The position numbers were made by a program, and so were the translations under genes. The notes beneath the pieces were generated by a model, which saw nothing but the letters and a program-made list of their open reading frames with translations, made no database searches and was not told the origin of the DNA. Positions 49,673 through 58,917 of a stretch of 64,000 bases of DNA are shown piece after piece (the first letter of the stretch is position 1; each line of letters opens with the position of its first letter). Origin of the DNA: CBDDHT01 sp965228615 (lineage in GTDB: Bacteria > Pseudomonadota > Alphaproteobacteria > Rhizobiales > Methyloligellaceae); assembly GCA_965228615.1 (NCBI GenBank), contig CBDDHT010000005.1:186001-250000 (forward strand), given 5' to 3'.

Positions 49673-50710
49673 ATGCGTCCGGAGATATTTGAACCGGCAC
49701 AATTCGCCCGGAGGATCCTGAGTGTGAGCATGACAATTTTCATGCTTCTGCTCGCGGGATGTGTAGGTTCGTCAATTGAAATGGAATCGCGCGGAGAAAT
49801 TGCAATTCCACATGAGGTCAAGGCGTTGATGCGCAACAAAGGGGTCGAGGGATCAGATCCCGTCTTCATCCGAATTTTCAAACAGGAAAGTGAGCTTGAG
49901 GTTTGGAAAAAAAGGCGCGCCGGTGATTATGTTCTTCTAAAAACATACGAGATGTGTCGTTGGTCCGGCGATCTGGGTCCCAAACGAGCCGAGGGTGATC
50001 GCCAGGCACCTGAAGGCATATATGAAGTCACGCTGGGGAGGCTTAATCCCAACTCTAAGTATTTCCTTTCATTTGATTTGGGGTATCCGAACAAACTTGA
50101 ACGCGCGAAGGGTTACTCTGGAACTGCGCTCATGGTCCACGGAGCCTGCTCGTCTTCCGGGTGCTTCGCAATCACAGACGAGCAAATCACCGAAGTGTAT
50201 GCTCTAGTTCGGGACGCATTGCGCGCCGGGCAACCTTCCGTGCAGGTGCAATCACTCCCTTTTCGTATGACACCTGAAAATCTTGCGAGGCACTACGACA
50301 ATCCAAACCTCAGTTTCTGGCTGGATCTCAAAGAAGCTTCCACCACGTTCGAAGTCCTGCGGCGTCCGCCAGAATTCCGGTTTTGTGAAGGAAGATATCG
50401 TTTTGGCGCAGCAAAAAACCCAGGAGCTGACTACGGCCCCCTTGGACAGTGCCCGCAGTTGGAACCACCACCGCAAAAAGTTTCAGAAAAGATCGCTGCT
50501 GACCTAAGCTCAGTTGAACAACTTCGGGAAGGGGGCGGCAATATCGTAAGTTCTTACGCCGACGGTGGAATGCACTCTAGGTTTCGAAATGTTCTTTTGG
50601 AAAAGGGAGCTGAATTCCTCGCGAGGAAAACATCGAGTAGCGCCGTACCGGTTAGCAGACCAAAGGCAGCACTGTCCGACCCATACAGACCTTTGCTGTC
50701 TCAGCAATGA
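49673..50710 (+). CDS. YafK-type L,D-transpeptidase lipoprotein
   Basis: A 345-residue lipoprotein (signal ending LLLAGC, lipid on the Cys) with a YkuD-type catalytic domain of the YafK/DpaA branch: PVFIRIFKQESELEVWKKRR, EGIYEVTLGRLNPNSKYFLS and MVHGACSSSGCFAIT, the His-x-Ser-x-Gly-Cys site. DpaA-like members cut links between murein and lipoprotein, whereas other YkuD enzymes form 3-3 cross-links. The last 80 residues are low-complexity. It is one of three YkuD-domain genes in the island. Confidence 0.85.
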   Translation: MRPEIFEPAQFARRILSVSMTIFMLLLAGCVGSSIEMESRGEIAIPHEVKALMRNKGVEGSDPVFIRIFKQESELEVWKKRRAGDYVLLKTYEMCRWSGDLGPKRAEGDRQAPEGIYEVTLGRLNPNSKYFLSFDLGYPNKLERAKGYSGTALMVHGACSSSGCFAITDEQITEVYALVRDALRAGQPSVQVQSLPFRMTPENLARHYDNPNLSFWLDLKEASTTFEVLRRPPEFRFCEGRYRFGAAKNPGADYGPLGQCPQLEPPPQKVSEKIAADLSSVEQLREGGGNIVSSYADGGMHSRFRNVLLEKGAEFLARKTSSSAVPVSRPKAALSDPYRPLLSQQ

Positions 50711-50749
50711 CTTTTTGGTGTTGTGAAGGATGTAATCGGAGCCTCGGCC

Positions 50750-51502
50750 TTAGCGAAGCATTCGCGCAACGGGCAGAATGATAACGAGGAGCAATGGCTG
50801 GTGAACCAAGTATATCAATAAACTGTTTCGCCCCATCCAAGACAGGATCCTGGTCAGTTTGGTATTGTGCAGATCAGGAAATGAGCGTGAATCGCCGTTT
50901 TTGATATAAAAAATCTTGGCTAGAAAAATGCCGATCAAGGTCAATCCGGCCCATGGCAGAATTGGAACGAAATCGTTGCTGGGTGGGGGGGAACTAGACA
51001 CGCCAATCCATGCGAGCCACCGGGTGTTGAACAGTTCCAATTTTACGAACTGCGGCAGGATGAGTAAGCCGGTTCCCGAGATTAGTGAGACCAGGGCGGG
51101 CAAATTTAGAAATAAAACACCAAAAAGAGAAGAAACCGCAATCGCGTGCAAGATGCCGAAAAAAATGTAAGTCTGCGGAAACGCGATCCACGTGACCAAT
51201 GAAATCGAAATCGCAGCTGCACCGATCATCGTCACACGTCTTACAAATCTGCTAAACTTGAGCCCTTTTCTGTGCGCAAGGACAAGGCTCACGCCGACCA
51301 GAAACATGAAGGTTCCGGCGAGCAAGCGGCCGAATGCAAGCCATACAGGATGGAACGCGAATCCGTCGATTAATCCCGAAAACTCCAGATCCCAAACAAT
51401 ATGAAAAAGCACAACGCCAAAAATAGCGATACCTCGCACGGTATCGATCAGCAAAACTCGCTGATTTGATAGACTTTCGTCATCATTGTCTGGACTAATC
51501 AT
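50750..51502 (-). CDS. DUF1624 acyltransferase-like membrane protein
   Basis: A 250-residue protein with about seven membrane segments: RVLLIDTVRGIAIFGVVLFH, GRLLAGTFMFLVGVSLVLAH and NSLLIYLVHQPLLLV. This is the heparan-alpha-glucosaminide N-acetyltransferase-like family (DUF1624), whose bacterial members probably acylate envelope sugars. It converges with the YafK-type gene. Confidence 0.82.
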   Translation of the reverse strand: MISPDNDDESLSNQRVLLIDTVRGIAIFGVVLFHIVWDLEFSGLIDGFAFHPVWLAFGRLLAGTFMFLVGVSLVLAHRKGLKFSRFVRRVTMIGAAAISISLVTWIAFPQTYIFFGILHAIAVSSLFGVLFLNLPALVSLISGTGLLILPQFVKLELFNTRWLAWIGVSSSPPPSNDFVPILPWAGLTLIGIFLAKIFYIKNGDSRSFPDLHNTKLTRILSWMGRNSLLIYLVHQPLLLVIILPVARMLR

Positions 51503-51852
51503 TTCGCTCGTAGTTAAACCTTTTTCGGCCTCAGAAAACGTGCGTAGTTAATCATTTTTCCTAACCGGGAAGACCTGCAATCCCAGTTTGGTGGACCGAC
51601 TCAGAATTCTAAGTCAACGAGTGGTGCTGAAAAACCCCGATCAATTTTTGCTACGATTGCTTAACTATTCTGGGTCGTCAAAGTCCACCAAGCACCTGAC
51701 GATGGCCAAAGATACAGTTTTGTCGCAAAGTTTTCTTCTGCGGTTTTATCTAGTCTGATAACCTGTATGGCGTTCATATTGTCTCAGCAATATCGGTTAG
51801 AGTTGATTTAGTCGTCCAAAATGCAGCGCATCCAGCTCCAGCTCGCTCGAGT
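51503..51852. other. Intergenic, no gene seen
   Basis: A 350-base gap between the DUF1624 gene and the end of the P-type ATPase gene. It probably carries the DUF1624 promoter; nothing else was recognised. Confidence 0.4.
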
Positions 51853-54036
51853 TCAGGTTTCCCCTTTCCATGCCAGAAGCCGCATAGCATTTGCGGTGAC
51901 GAGTACTGTTGCGCCTGTGTCGGCAAGGATTGCTGGCCAAAGACCGGTTACACCTGCGACGGTCGTCACCAAAAACAACGCTTTCAGGCCCAGAGCCATC
52001 CCCACGTTCAGTTTAATGTTCCTCATCACCGCATGAGACAGGCTTATCATCTGGGCAACGTCCATCACCCGCCCATGCAATATGGCTGCGTCGGCAGTTT
52101 CAAGTGCCACATCCGTGCCGCCTCCCATGGCGATACCGATATCCGCGGCGGCCAGAGCCGGCGCGTCGTTGATGCCGTCTCCCACTTTGGCAACTTTCAG
52201 GCCGTCCGCGCGTAGTTCATCGACGATCCGTTGCTTGTCCTGCGGTAGAAGGTCCGCGCGCGGCTCGATGCCGAGAGCGTCTGCAATCGCCGTGGCCGTT
52301 CGGGTGTTATCACCCGTCAGCATCAGCGTGCGAATTCCCCGCGCCTTTAAGGAAGCGAGGCCGTCTATCGCATCTGTCCTTGGTTCGTCACGCATGGCGA
52401 AAAGAGCGGAAACCTTGTTGTCTACAAGCAGCACTGAAACAGTTTTGCCCTCGGCATTGAACGCATCGGCAACCGCAATCTGATTGTCAGTCATGCTGAC
52501 CCGGTCGCGAGCAGCGGTCGCGGATCCAAGAAAAACCGACACACCGCCGACTCGGCCTTCGACGCCCTTTCCGGGGACCGCGCGTGCTTGGGATGCAGGC
52601 GGAATGGGTGCCTTCTCGGAGTCAGCCTTTTGCAGAATTGCGAGAGCAAGCGGATGGTTCGATCCTTGCTCCAACGCGGCTGCAAGGCTCAGCGACCGCT
52701 GATCGCTGCTCCCAAACGACCTGATGTCGGTAACCACCGGCCGGCCTTCTGTGAGGGTTCCGGTTTTGTCGAAAGCCACCGCCGTTATCGCTGAAAAACC
52801 CTCAAGCACGGCGCCGCCTTTCATCAGCAGGCCGCGCCGGGCCCCGCTCGCCAGACCGGCGGCAACCGCCGCAGGGGTGGAAATGACCAGGGCGCAAGGG
52901 CAGCCAATCAGGAGAATGGCGAGCCCCTTGTAGATCCAGTCGCTCCAGTCGGCGCCGGCCAAGACCGGCGGCACGGACGCAATCAACGCTCCCAGGACAA
53001 GAACTCCTGGCGTGTAGTAGCGCGAGAAACGCTCAATGAACCGCTCGGTCGGCGCCTTGCTTTCCTGCGCCTCCTCGACCAGCCGGACCACCCGGGCGAT
53101 CGTATTGTCCTCGGCGGTGGCGGCGACCCTGACGCGCAACACTCCGTCAATGCTGATCGTGCCAGCAAAAACCGTGTCACCCTCCGCCTTGCGCCCGGGC
53201 ACACTCTCGCCGGTAACCGGCGCCTCGTTTATCTCGGACGAACCCTCAAGGATTTTCCCGTCTGCGGGAATTCGATCGCCTGGCCTCACAACGATGACGT
53301 CGCCAACCGAAAGACTATCTGCGGGCACTTCCGAGATCGCATTGCCCTGTTCGAGTTGGGCAGTCTTCGGCACCAAATCGGCGAGGTCAGCGATACTCGC
53401 GCGCGCACGCCCGGCGGCAACGCCCTCCAGCATCTCACCGACCAGAAACAACAAGACGACAACGGCAGCTTCCTCGGTGGCCCCAATTAGCACCGCTCCA
53501 ACCGCCGCGACAGTCATCAGCGTTTCGATTGAAAACGGGCTGCCCAAGGTCGCGGCCACATACGCACGGCGCGCCACCGGGACGAGGCCGACTAGCATGG
53601 CCAGCAGGAAAGCCCAGGGCCCCGCTGCCGGTATGAGTCGCCCGATAGAAAAAGCGGCGACAAGGAGAATGCCGCAGGCCATCGTCAGCAAGGCCTTGCG
53701 CGTCCGCCACCATGGCCGCTCTGTGTTGTGGCTCGCATGGTTCCGCGAAACGGCTTCTACCGTCGGCGCCTCGGGGTCTACGTCCCTTAAAGCCGGGGAT
53801 TCGTCAAACGGCGTGATGCCGTAGCCGAGGCGTCTCACTCGTTGCATGACCTGATTGTCGGAAACCGTGCCGTCATGGCTGATCACCAAACTTGCTCCAG
53901 GCACGGACACGGCCACCTCCCCGATGCCGGGCAAGCGGCGTAAAGCGGTGTCGATCTTTGACGCACACGAGGCACAATCCATGCCCTCGACTCGGAAACG
54001 GGTTATCAGATTTGAACTGTCGGGGGTAATAGTCAT
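51853..54036 (-). CDS. Zn/Cd/Pb-type P1B ATPase
   Basis: A 727-residue heavy-metal pump. One N-terminal metal-binding domain has VEGMDCASCASKID (CxxC). The core carries APVTGESVPG, the membrane motif CPCALVISTPAA near residue 380, DKTGTLTEGRP with the phosphorylated Asp near 420, and the hinge MLTGDNTRTA/GDGINDAPAL. The CPC motif and single domain fit the ZntA/CadA group that exports Zn, Cd or Pb. It is the sole gene behind MerR-type promoter 2, so it should be induced by the metal sensed at 58.5 kb. Confidence 0.93.
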   Translation of the reverse strand: MTITPDSSNLITRFRVEGMDCASCASKIDTALRRLPGIGEVAVSVPGASLVISHDGTVSDNQVMQRVRRLGYGITPFDESPALRDVDPEAPTVEAVSRNHASHNTERPWWRTRKALLTMACGILLVAAFSIGRLIPAAGPWAFLLAMLVGLVPVARRAYVAATLGSPFSIETLMTVAAVGAVLIGATEEAAVVVLLFLVGEMLEGVAAGRARASIADLADLVPKTAQLEQGNAISEVPADSLSVGDVIVVRPGDRIPADGKILEGSSEINEAPVTGESVPGRKAEGDTVFAGTISIDGVLRVRVAATAEDNTIARVVRLVEEAQESKAPTERFIERFSRYYTPGVLVLGALIASVPPVLAGADWSDWIYKGLAILLIGCPCALVISTPAAVAAGLASGARRGLLMKGGAVLEGFSAITAVAFDKTGTLTEGRPVVTDIRSFGSSDQRSLSLAAALEQGSNHPLALAILQKADSEKAPIPPASQARAVPGKGVEGRVGGVSVFLGSATAARDRVSMTDNQIAVADAFNAEGKTVSVLLVDNKVSALFAMRDEPRTDAIDGLASLKARGIRTLMLTGDNTRTATAIADALGIEPRADLLPQDKQRIVDELRADGLKVAKVGDGINDAPALAAADIGIAMGGGTDVALETADAAILHGRVMDVAQMISLSHAVMRNIKLNVGMALGLKALFLVTTVAGVTGLWPAILADTGATVLVTANAMRLLAWKGET

Positions 54037-54063
54037 TTTCGACCTCTTGCATTTTCGCTCTAC

Positions 54064-54094
54064 AAGATAGTCTCTCTAGTAGCTAGAGCTTCAA
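54064..54094 (-). promoter_or_regulatory. MerR-type promoter 2
   Basis: Read on the minus strand: TTGAAG (54094-54089) and TATCTT (54069-54064), 19 bases apart, with the dyad CTCTAGCTACTAGAG in the spacer. The -10 lies 28 bases before the P-type ATPase start. It is the most symmetrical of the four MerR-type sites. Confidence 0.88.
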
Positions 54095-54211
54095 GAGGTG
54101 TAGACGGACTTTTCTCAATCAGTCAGCTTTGTCAAAGTGCTGGCGTTTCAAATTTCATTTTCCGTTTTCGCAGTTATGGATTTCTTGAGAATTTATCTGT
54201 AAGTATTGCGA

Positions 54212-54565
54212 ATGCGTAACTGGGTCTTAACCATACTGATTGTGTTTTATACGGGGCTTCATTCCGCCGCCGCAGTTGGTGCTGCCCAGACAGCCGGGGA
54301 GCCGGTGCTTCCAGACCAAAAAGCAGTTCAAAACGCCTCGATCGTGTCCGAAACACTCACGTCGCATAACCTCAGGTGCTGCAATCGAACGAGCAACCAA
54401 GCAAAGTCTCAAAAACTAGCCAAGTGTGGAGTCGATTGCGTGTCAATTGCGGGTTCGTTGGAACCGAGATTTTTGAAGGCGGAATTGGTTTTGGAAGATA
54501 CTGTATTGCTTGGCCTTTTTTCCAAAGATCCAAAGCCAGAAGACAGGCCTCCAAGAATTTACTGA
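54212..54565 (+). CDS. Small exported cysteine-containing protein
   Basis: A 117-residue protein starting MRNWVLTILIVFYTGLHSAA at the ATG at 54212 (a TTG six bases earlier is also in frame), with a signal peptide cut near AAAVGA. The mature part has CC and C-x3-C (LRCCNRTSNQ, AKCGVDC), so a periplasmic disulfide or metal site is likely. No family recognised. It is divergent from the ATPase; MerR-type promoter 2 points away from it. Confidence 0.5.
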   Translation: MRNWVLTILIVFYTGLHSAAAVGAAQTAGEPVLPDQKAVQNASIVSETLTSHNLRCCNRTSNQAKSQKLAKCGVDCVSIAGSLEPRFLKAELVLEDTVLLGLFSKDPKPEDRPPRIY

Positions 54566-54628
54566 CACGTGGCAGCTTTATCGCTGCAAAGCTTCCTGCG
54601 ATCGTTAGTAATTTTTTGGAGAAAAGCG

Positions 54629-55189
54629 ATGATTACTCGTCGTAATTTACTCATTGGCTCCGTCGGAGCAGTTGGAGCCTTTGTCATGCCTGCTTATGCA
54701 CATGACAAGAAACAGTTCAAGATCGACCCCAAATTCGAACCGCAATCCGTACGATACTTTTCCTATCCTCCTGGGACGATAGTTGTCGATACGAAAAATC
54801 ATTTCCTCTACCTCGTTCAGAGTTTCGGCAGGGCGCGCCGCTATGGAATTGGTGTCGGCAAAGCGGGATTGTCGCTGAAAGGGGAGGCGGTAATAAAACG
54901 CAAGGCGGAGTGGCCAAGCTGGCGTCCCACCGCAAACATGATACGTCGTAACCCCGGCAAATATCGGAAATACGCAAATGGTGTCCCTGGTGGACCGAAT
55001 AACCCTCTTGGATCAAGAGCGCTTTACCTTTATCGAAACGGCCGGGACACCATGTACCGGATCCATGGAACCACCGAACCTTCCTCTATCGGTCGATCCG
55101 TCTCTAACGGCTGCGTTCGGATGATCAATACTCATGTTGAAGATCTCTATGAACGCGTGCCTTTAGGCACAAGAGTGGTCGTTTTGTGA
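54629..55189 (+). CDS. L,D-transpeptidase (YkuD domain)
   Basis: A 186-residue protein starting at the ATG at 54629 behind GGAG, with a Tat-like signal (RRNLLIGSVGAVGAFVMPAYA). The ErfK/YbiS domain shows GTIVVDTKNHFLYLVQ, YGIGVGKAG and the active-site block MYRIHGT...SNGCVRM with the catalytic Cys. It makes 3-3 cross-links in murein or attaches proteins to it. It is a paralogue of the next gene, and follows the small cysteine protein gene by about 60 bases. Confidence 0.92.
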   Translation: MITRRNLLIGSVGAVGAFVMPAYAHDKKQFKIDPKFEPQSVRYFSYPPGTIVVDTKNHFLYLVQSFGRARRYGIGVGKAGLSLKGEAVIKRKAEWPSWRPTANMIRRNPGKYRKYANGVPGGPNNPLGSRALYLYRNGRDTMYRIHGTTEPSSIGRSVSNGCVRMINTHVEDLYERVPLGTRVVVL

Positions 55190-55424
55190 GTACCCAATAG
55201 CCGAAAACTCTGGTCAGGCACGTGGCTGCATCCGGCGCGTGCCTTTACAAATGAGGGCTGCATTAGCCCAAGAAGACAGAAACCCAAGTACGAGCTTTGG
55301 ACGATCATTTGTCGAGCGTTTCATCTGACCGCTTTGATCGACTTTTACGTATGGAGAGAAAAAGCATTATTTGGTTGATCTGAAATGTCTTGGCTATTTC
55401 CCCAAACAAACAAGTAGTATCTGA

Positions 55425-56093
55425 ATGACTTACCTCTCAAGAAGATCCTTTCTTTCAGGATCGGCATGCTTTGCTAGCGTCGTTGTTAGCGGATGTGCCT
55501 CTGACAAGGCACAAATAAAACCAGTGCCATATTCTGAAGACCCAGCCTACATATCGATGTATGGCGCTATGCCAACCGAGCGGTTTCCGCTACCGGCAAT
55601 TAACTTGAAAAAAGTACCAGAGCGTTTCTACCGCCAGCAAGTTGATTACAACACTCCTGAAAAAGTGGGCACACTTGTTGTCGACACGCAAAACTTTTAT
55701 CTCTACCTGGTTCAGGAAAACAAAAAGGCAATGCGATATGGAGTGGGGCTTGGTCGGGCCGGATTCGAATGGTCAGGACGGGCTCGGATTGCGCGCAAGA
55801 CTGAGTGGCCCAAATGGACACCACCAGAGGAAATGATCGAGCGGGAACCGGAACTCGAGAAATGGAGTTGGCGGAACGGTGGAATGCCTCCCGGGTTGGA
55901 AAATCCTCTAGGAGCGAGAGCGCTTTATATTTTTCAGGGAAATCGCGACACGCTCTATCGCTTACATGGAACTTCTGAATATTGGACAATTGGCACCGCG
56001 GTTTCCAGCGGCTGCGTCAGATTGATGAACCAAGACATAATCGATCTTTTTGGACGGGTGCCTGTCGGGTCACCGATTGTAGTATTGTCGTGA
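55425..56093 (+). CDS. L,D-transpeptidase lipoprotein (YkuD domain)
   Basis: A 222-residue protein with a lipoprotein signal (SFLSGSACFASVVVSGCAS). The catalytic domain is about half identical to the previous gene: GTLVVDTQNFYLYLVQ, YGVGLGRAGFEWSGRARIAR and LYRLHGT...SSGCVRL. It probably arose by duplication. The 235-base gap before it suggests its own promoter, but no MerR-type site is seen there. Confidence 0.92.
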   Translation: MTYLSRRSFLSGSACFASVVVSGCASDKAQIKPVPYSEDPAYISMYGAMPTERFPLPAINLKKVPERFYRQQVDYNTPEKVGTLVVDTQNFYLYLVQENKKAMRYGVGLGRAGFEWSGRARIARKTEWPKWTPPEEMIEREPELEKWSWRNGGMPPGLENPLGARALYIFQGNRDTLYRLHGTSEYWTIGTAVSSGCVRLMNQDIIDLFGRVPVGSPIVVLS

Positions 56094-56269
56094 ACCGACA
56101 ATCGGTAAATTCAGCTGGTTACGGGGACGATGTACGGCGAATTGTCAAATTGTCCCTGATAACTCTGGGATCGATTGTTCGGCCGCACGGCCTTAACAGC
56201 TCACAAGGCCGCGGTAACCAAACATCGCGGCAATCCGATTTGATCGCACCATGCGTTAGCTGCGGCATG

Positions 56270-57211
56270 TCACGTTTGCTTATAAGACCGATCATGCCCA
56301 AACAACGGAACATCGTTTTCGCACACACCCTCGCGCTCAAACTCCAGAGTGGTATGAACGATGCCGAAGGAATCTGATAGTTTTTCTTTCAGCTCCAACT
56401 TGATTGCCTCCAACTGTTTCCAGTCAACTTCTTCGACGACTACATGAGCGTCTAACGCTGGAGCGTTCTCTTCCATCTGCCATAGGTGTACGTGATGTAC
56501 CTCGCGAACCCCAGATGTTGCACGCAGTAGATCGACGACATCATGTCCTTCGATGTCCGGGGGACTACCCAGCATCAACGTTCTGACCGGTCCGCCAATC
56601 TCCGTCACTGCCAGATAGAGGATGTATCCCGCAATGCCGATGGTAACAGCGGGGTCGACCCATCGCATATCGAATAGGATGATCAAGGTCCCGCCGACGA
56701 TTACCGCAACGGACGCCAGTGCATCCGATAGGTTGTGCAAGAACAGGGCACGAATGTTCTGACTTCCCTTTTGCATCGACCAGGTCAGTGCTGCTGTCAA
56801 AGCATCTACGCCGAGAGCAAACCCTGCGATAATCACGACCGTCCAGCCCTGGACGTCCGGTGGTTCAATCAGGCGCATTCCTCCTTCATAAATTAGGTAA
56901 AGGCCGACGATAATAAGGGTCGTATAATTGATGAGCGCAGCTACTGTTTCTATGCGTCCGTAGCCGAATGTCATACGTTCATCCGCAGGGCGCCGCGCAA
57001 TCTTGCGGGCAGCGAAGGCAATAATCAGCGCGGCCATGTCTGAAAAATTGTGCAAGGCGTCTGCAATCAGTGCAAGGCTTCCGGCAAAGAGGCCGCCCAC
57101 TATTTGTGCGATCGTCAGAAGGCCATTAGCCCAAATTGCCACGCCGACTCTGCGGTCGCCGCTTTGAGGATCGAGGTGCACGTGACTATGCCCGTGGTGG
57201 TCATGCGGCAT
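56270..57211 (-). CDS. CDF-family metal cation efflux transporter
   Basis: A 313-residue cation diffusion facilitator. I place the start at the ATG at 57211 (MPHDHHGHSHVHLDPQS), which has a strong GGAGG; a GTG-free earlier ATG at 57232 lacks one. The His-rich head, HNFSDMAAL in the second helix and LHNLSDALASV in the fifth (the HxxxD zinc sites) and the C-terminal HHVHLWQMEEN domain match CzcD/ZitB. It exports Zn, Cd or Co in exchange for protons. It overlaps the transglutaminase-like gene by 11 bases and shares MerR-type promoter 3. Confidence 0.9.
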   Translation of the reverse strand: MPHDHHGHSHVHLDPQSGDRRVGVAIWANGLLTIAQIVGGLFAGSLALIADALHNFSDMAALIIAFAARKIARRPADERMTFGYGRIETVAALINYTTLIIVGLYLIYEGGMRLIEPPDVQGWTVVIIAGFALGVDALTAALTWSMQKGSQNIRALFLHNLSDALASVAVIVGGTLIILFDMRWVDPAVTIGIAGYILYLAVTEIGGPVRTLMLGSPPDIEGHDVVDLLRATSGVREVHHVHLWQMEENAPALDAHVVVEEVDWKQLEAIKLELKEKLSDSFGIVHTTLEFEREGVCENDVPLFGHDRSYKQT

Positions 57212-57962
57212 CTGCGATCCCTCCGTGATCATGGATTGCAGACCTACTGGGCTTTAATCGGCCTGATCGAATGGCACGGACGCGAGTGTTCATCCAGTGA
57301 CGTATGATGAACCGGTAAAGCCAGCCCCTCACTCGTCCGAATTTTTGCATGTGCTCTGAATAGAATTGATCCGGCGTTTCAAACACACCAAAGTCCTGCT
57401 CGATGCCCGTATCTTGAATGTAGGTGTCATGCCCCTCCCAACGAACCGGTGGCGCGTCAAGGCAATCGGTGCCCGCACCGAAACCACACAAGCTCTTGTT
57501 TCCGGAAAAGGTCTGCTGGAGAACGCTCAAGAATTTTGCATCTAGAATGAATCCTTCGAGATTAATCCATTTGCCGTCGAACTCGACCTCAACCCAGGAA
57601 TGAAGAATTTCTTGTGGTGCGATCGGAAAGATCAAATCCGGGACGACACCACGTTGTAGCTCCTTGTGAATCGTGAACCCTCGCAGGCGGCACTTGATAC
57701 CTACACCGCGCAATAGCGCCATTAGGAGCGTTCCCTTGGTGTTGCACTGGCCGTACCCATCTCGAAGTACTTCAGACGCGGGAATGTTGTCCGCCCGATT
57801 GTAGCCGAAGGCGATTTCGTTTCGAACAAAGTCGTAGATTGCGCCTATGCGATCGTACTGAGGCAGTCGGAGCCATTTCCGATCTTCAGTCAGACGGACA
57901 ACGGATGGTGCGCGGTAATCGAGTAACTGCGTGGCGGCAAGAAGGGGGGCAGCATCGGGCAT
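57201..57962 (-). CDS. Cytoplasmic transglutaminase-like protein
   Basis: A 253-residue protein with a transglutaminase-like core: GYGQCNTKGTLLMALLRGVG (Cys, near residue 73), ILHSWVEVEFDGKWINLEG (His) and a following acidic residue. No signal peptide is seen. It is the first gene after MerR-type promoter 3 and overlaps the CDF transporter gene. Its target is unknown; association with a metal exporter suggests a role in the metal response. Confidence 0.8.
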   Translation of the reverse strand: MPDAAPLLAATQLLDYRAPSVVRLTEDRKWLRLPQYDRIGAIYDFVRNEIAFGYNRADNIPASEVLRDGYGQCNTKGTLLMALLRGVGIKCRLRGFTIHKELQRGVVPDLIFPIAPQEILHSWVEVEFDGKWINLEGFILDAKFLSVLQQTFSGNKSLCGFGAGTDCLDAPPVRWEGHDTYIQDTGIEQDFGVFETPDQFYSEHMQKFGRVRGWLYRFIIRHWMNTRVRAIRSGRLKPSRSAIHDHGGIADAA

Positions 57963-57991
57963 GTGATTGTTCCTCGTATCGACCGAGTATG

Positions 57992-58022
57992 TATGTAGTT
58001 TCTATAGTCGCTAGAGGTTCAA
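57992..58022 (-). promoter_or_regulatory. MerR-type promoter 3
   Basis: On the minus strand TTGAAC (58022-58017) and TACATA (57997-57992) are 19 bases apart with CTCTAGCGACTATAG between. It lies 30 bases before the transglutaminase-like gene and would drive it and the CDF transporter. Confidence 0.85.
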
Positions 58023-58297
58023 GAGGTGGCCACCCAAAAAATCTAGACTCTGAAGGGCAGCTGTTGCTCCCTGTCTGCGAACGAAATTCCGACAAGGCCC
58101 ATTACTCTGGTTTCTGTACTATCTCACCCGCAAAGGGAACATGTGGGTTGTTTGATTTTCATAGTCTAATTTGCGATGCCGCCGCCCCGATTTATTTCCG
58201 AACCGAAGACGGCCATAAAGTTTAAGACATGATCCATCATCAGAGCTAAGCAAGTAATAGGCGGGGAAGATCGATTCAATAACCGTCAAAGTAATAC

Positions 58298-58726
58298 CTA
58301 AGCACCGATCTCATCGTGATCAGTTAGGCACTCGGAGTGGTCTCGGAGTACCTCAAGTACGCGACAGTCAGCTGTGCGGCCACCGCTACACTCCTTGACC
58401 ATTCGCTTCAGTTCCGTACGAAGCGCCTGTAAACGCGCGATGCGCTGTTCGACCTGCTTAAGCTGCCGACGTGCAATCGTGTCAGCCTTGCCGCAGGGCC
58501 GGTCGGGATGATCGCAGAGGTCCAGGAGCTCCCGGATTGCTTCCAATGAAAAACCAAGCTGCCGCGAATGGCGAATAAATGAAAGTTTGTCGAGTTGCTC
58601 ATTACTATAGCGTCTCTGTCCCCCCTCAGTACGGTCCGGTTCTGGTAGAAGCCCGATCTGTTCATAATAGCGAATAGTCTGCACTTTCGTGCCTGTTTTC
58701 TTTGCAAGACCGCCGATCGTGAGCAT
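58298..58726 (-). CDS. MerR-family Cd/Pb/Zn-responsive regulator
   Basis: A 142-residue MerR protein. The winged helix (MLTIGGLAKKTGTKVQTIRY, GGQRRYSNEQLDKLSFIRHS) is followed by the dimerisation helix and metal loop. Cysteines lie at 71, 78, 113, 121 and 133 (LCDHPDRPCGKAD, ECSGGRTADC, HSEC). Cys78, 113 and 121 correspond to the triad of CadR and PbrR, so Cd, Pb or Zn is the likely signal. It diverges from the dsb operon. It is the only MerR metal sensor in the window, and four matching promoters are present, so it probably controls all four units. Confidence 0.88.
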   Translation of the reverse strand: MLTIGGLAKKTGTKVQTIRYYEQIGLLPEPDRTEGGQRRYSNEQLDKLSFIRHSRQLGFSLEAIRELLDLCDHPDRPCGKADTIARRQLKQVEQRIARLQALRTELKRMVKECSGGRTADCRVLEVLRDHSECLTDHDEIGA

Positions 58727-58836
58727 GAATTAGTTATCCAAATACAAAATTATACGGAGCGAAATGGACTTTCAGCAGCGCCGAACCTAAGCCATTTGCT
58801 TCCGCGCGACAATCAAGCACGTCCGCAAATTTGAGC

Positions 58837-58867
58837 TTGAACCTCTAGTGGCTTTAGGAATTATACG
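58837..58867 (+). promoter_or_regulatory. MerR-type promoter 4
   Basis: TTGAAC (58837-58842) and TATACG (58862-58867) are 19 bases apart, with CTCTAGTGGCTTTAG in the spacer. The -10 is identical to promoter 1. It drives the hypothetical-dsbB-dsbA-PCuAC-SCO-DUF411-lspA genes and lies in the gap beside the merR gene. Confidence 0.85.
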
Positions 58868-58917
58868 TATTCCGAAAAAGGTAATTCAGTAGTCAGTTAC
58901 TGCCACATTCGAACTGT

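Noticed and set aside
54037..54211. A possible second outward MerR promoter toward the small cysteine protein
   Set aside because: The dyad could be read both ways, but only the leftward -35/-10 pair has the 19-base spacing.
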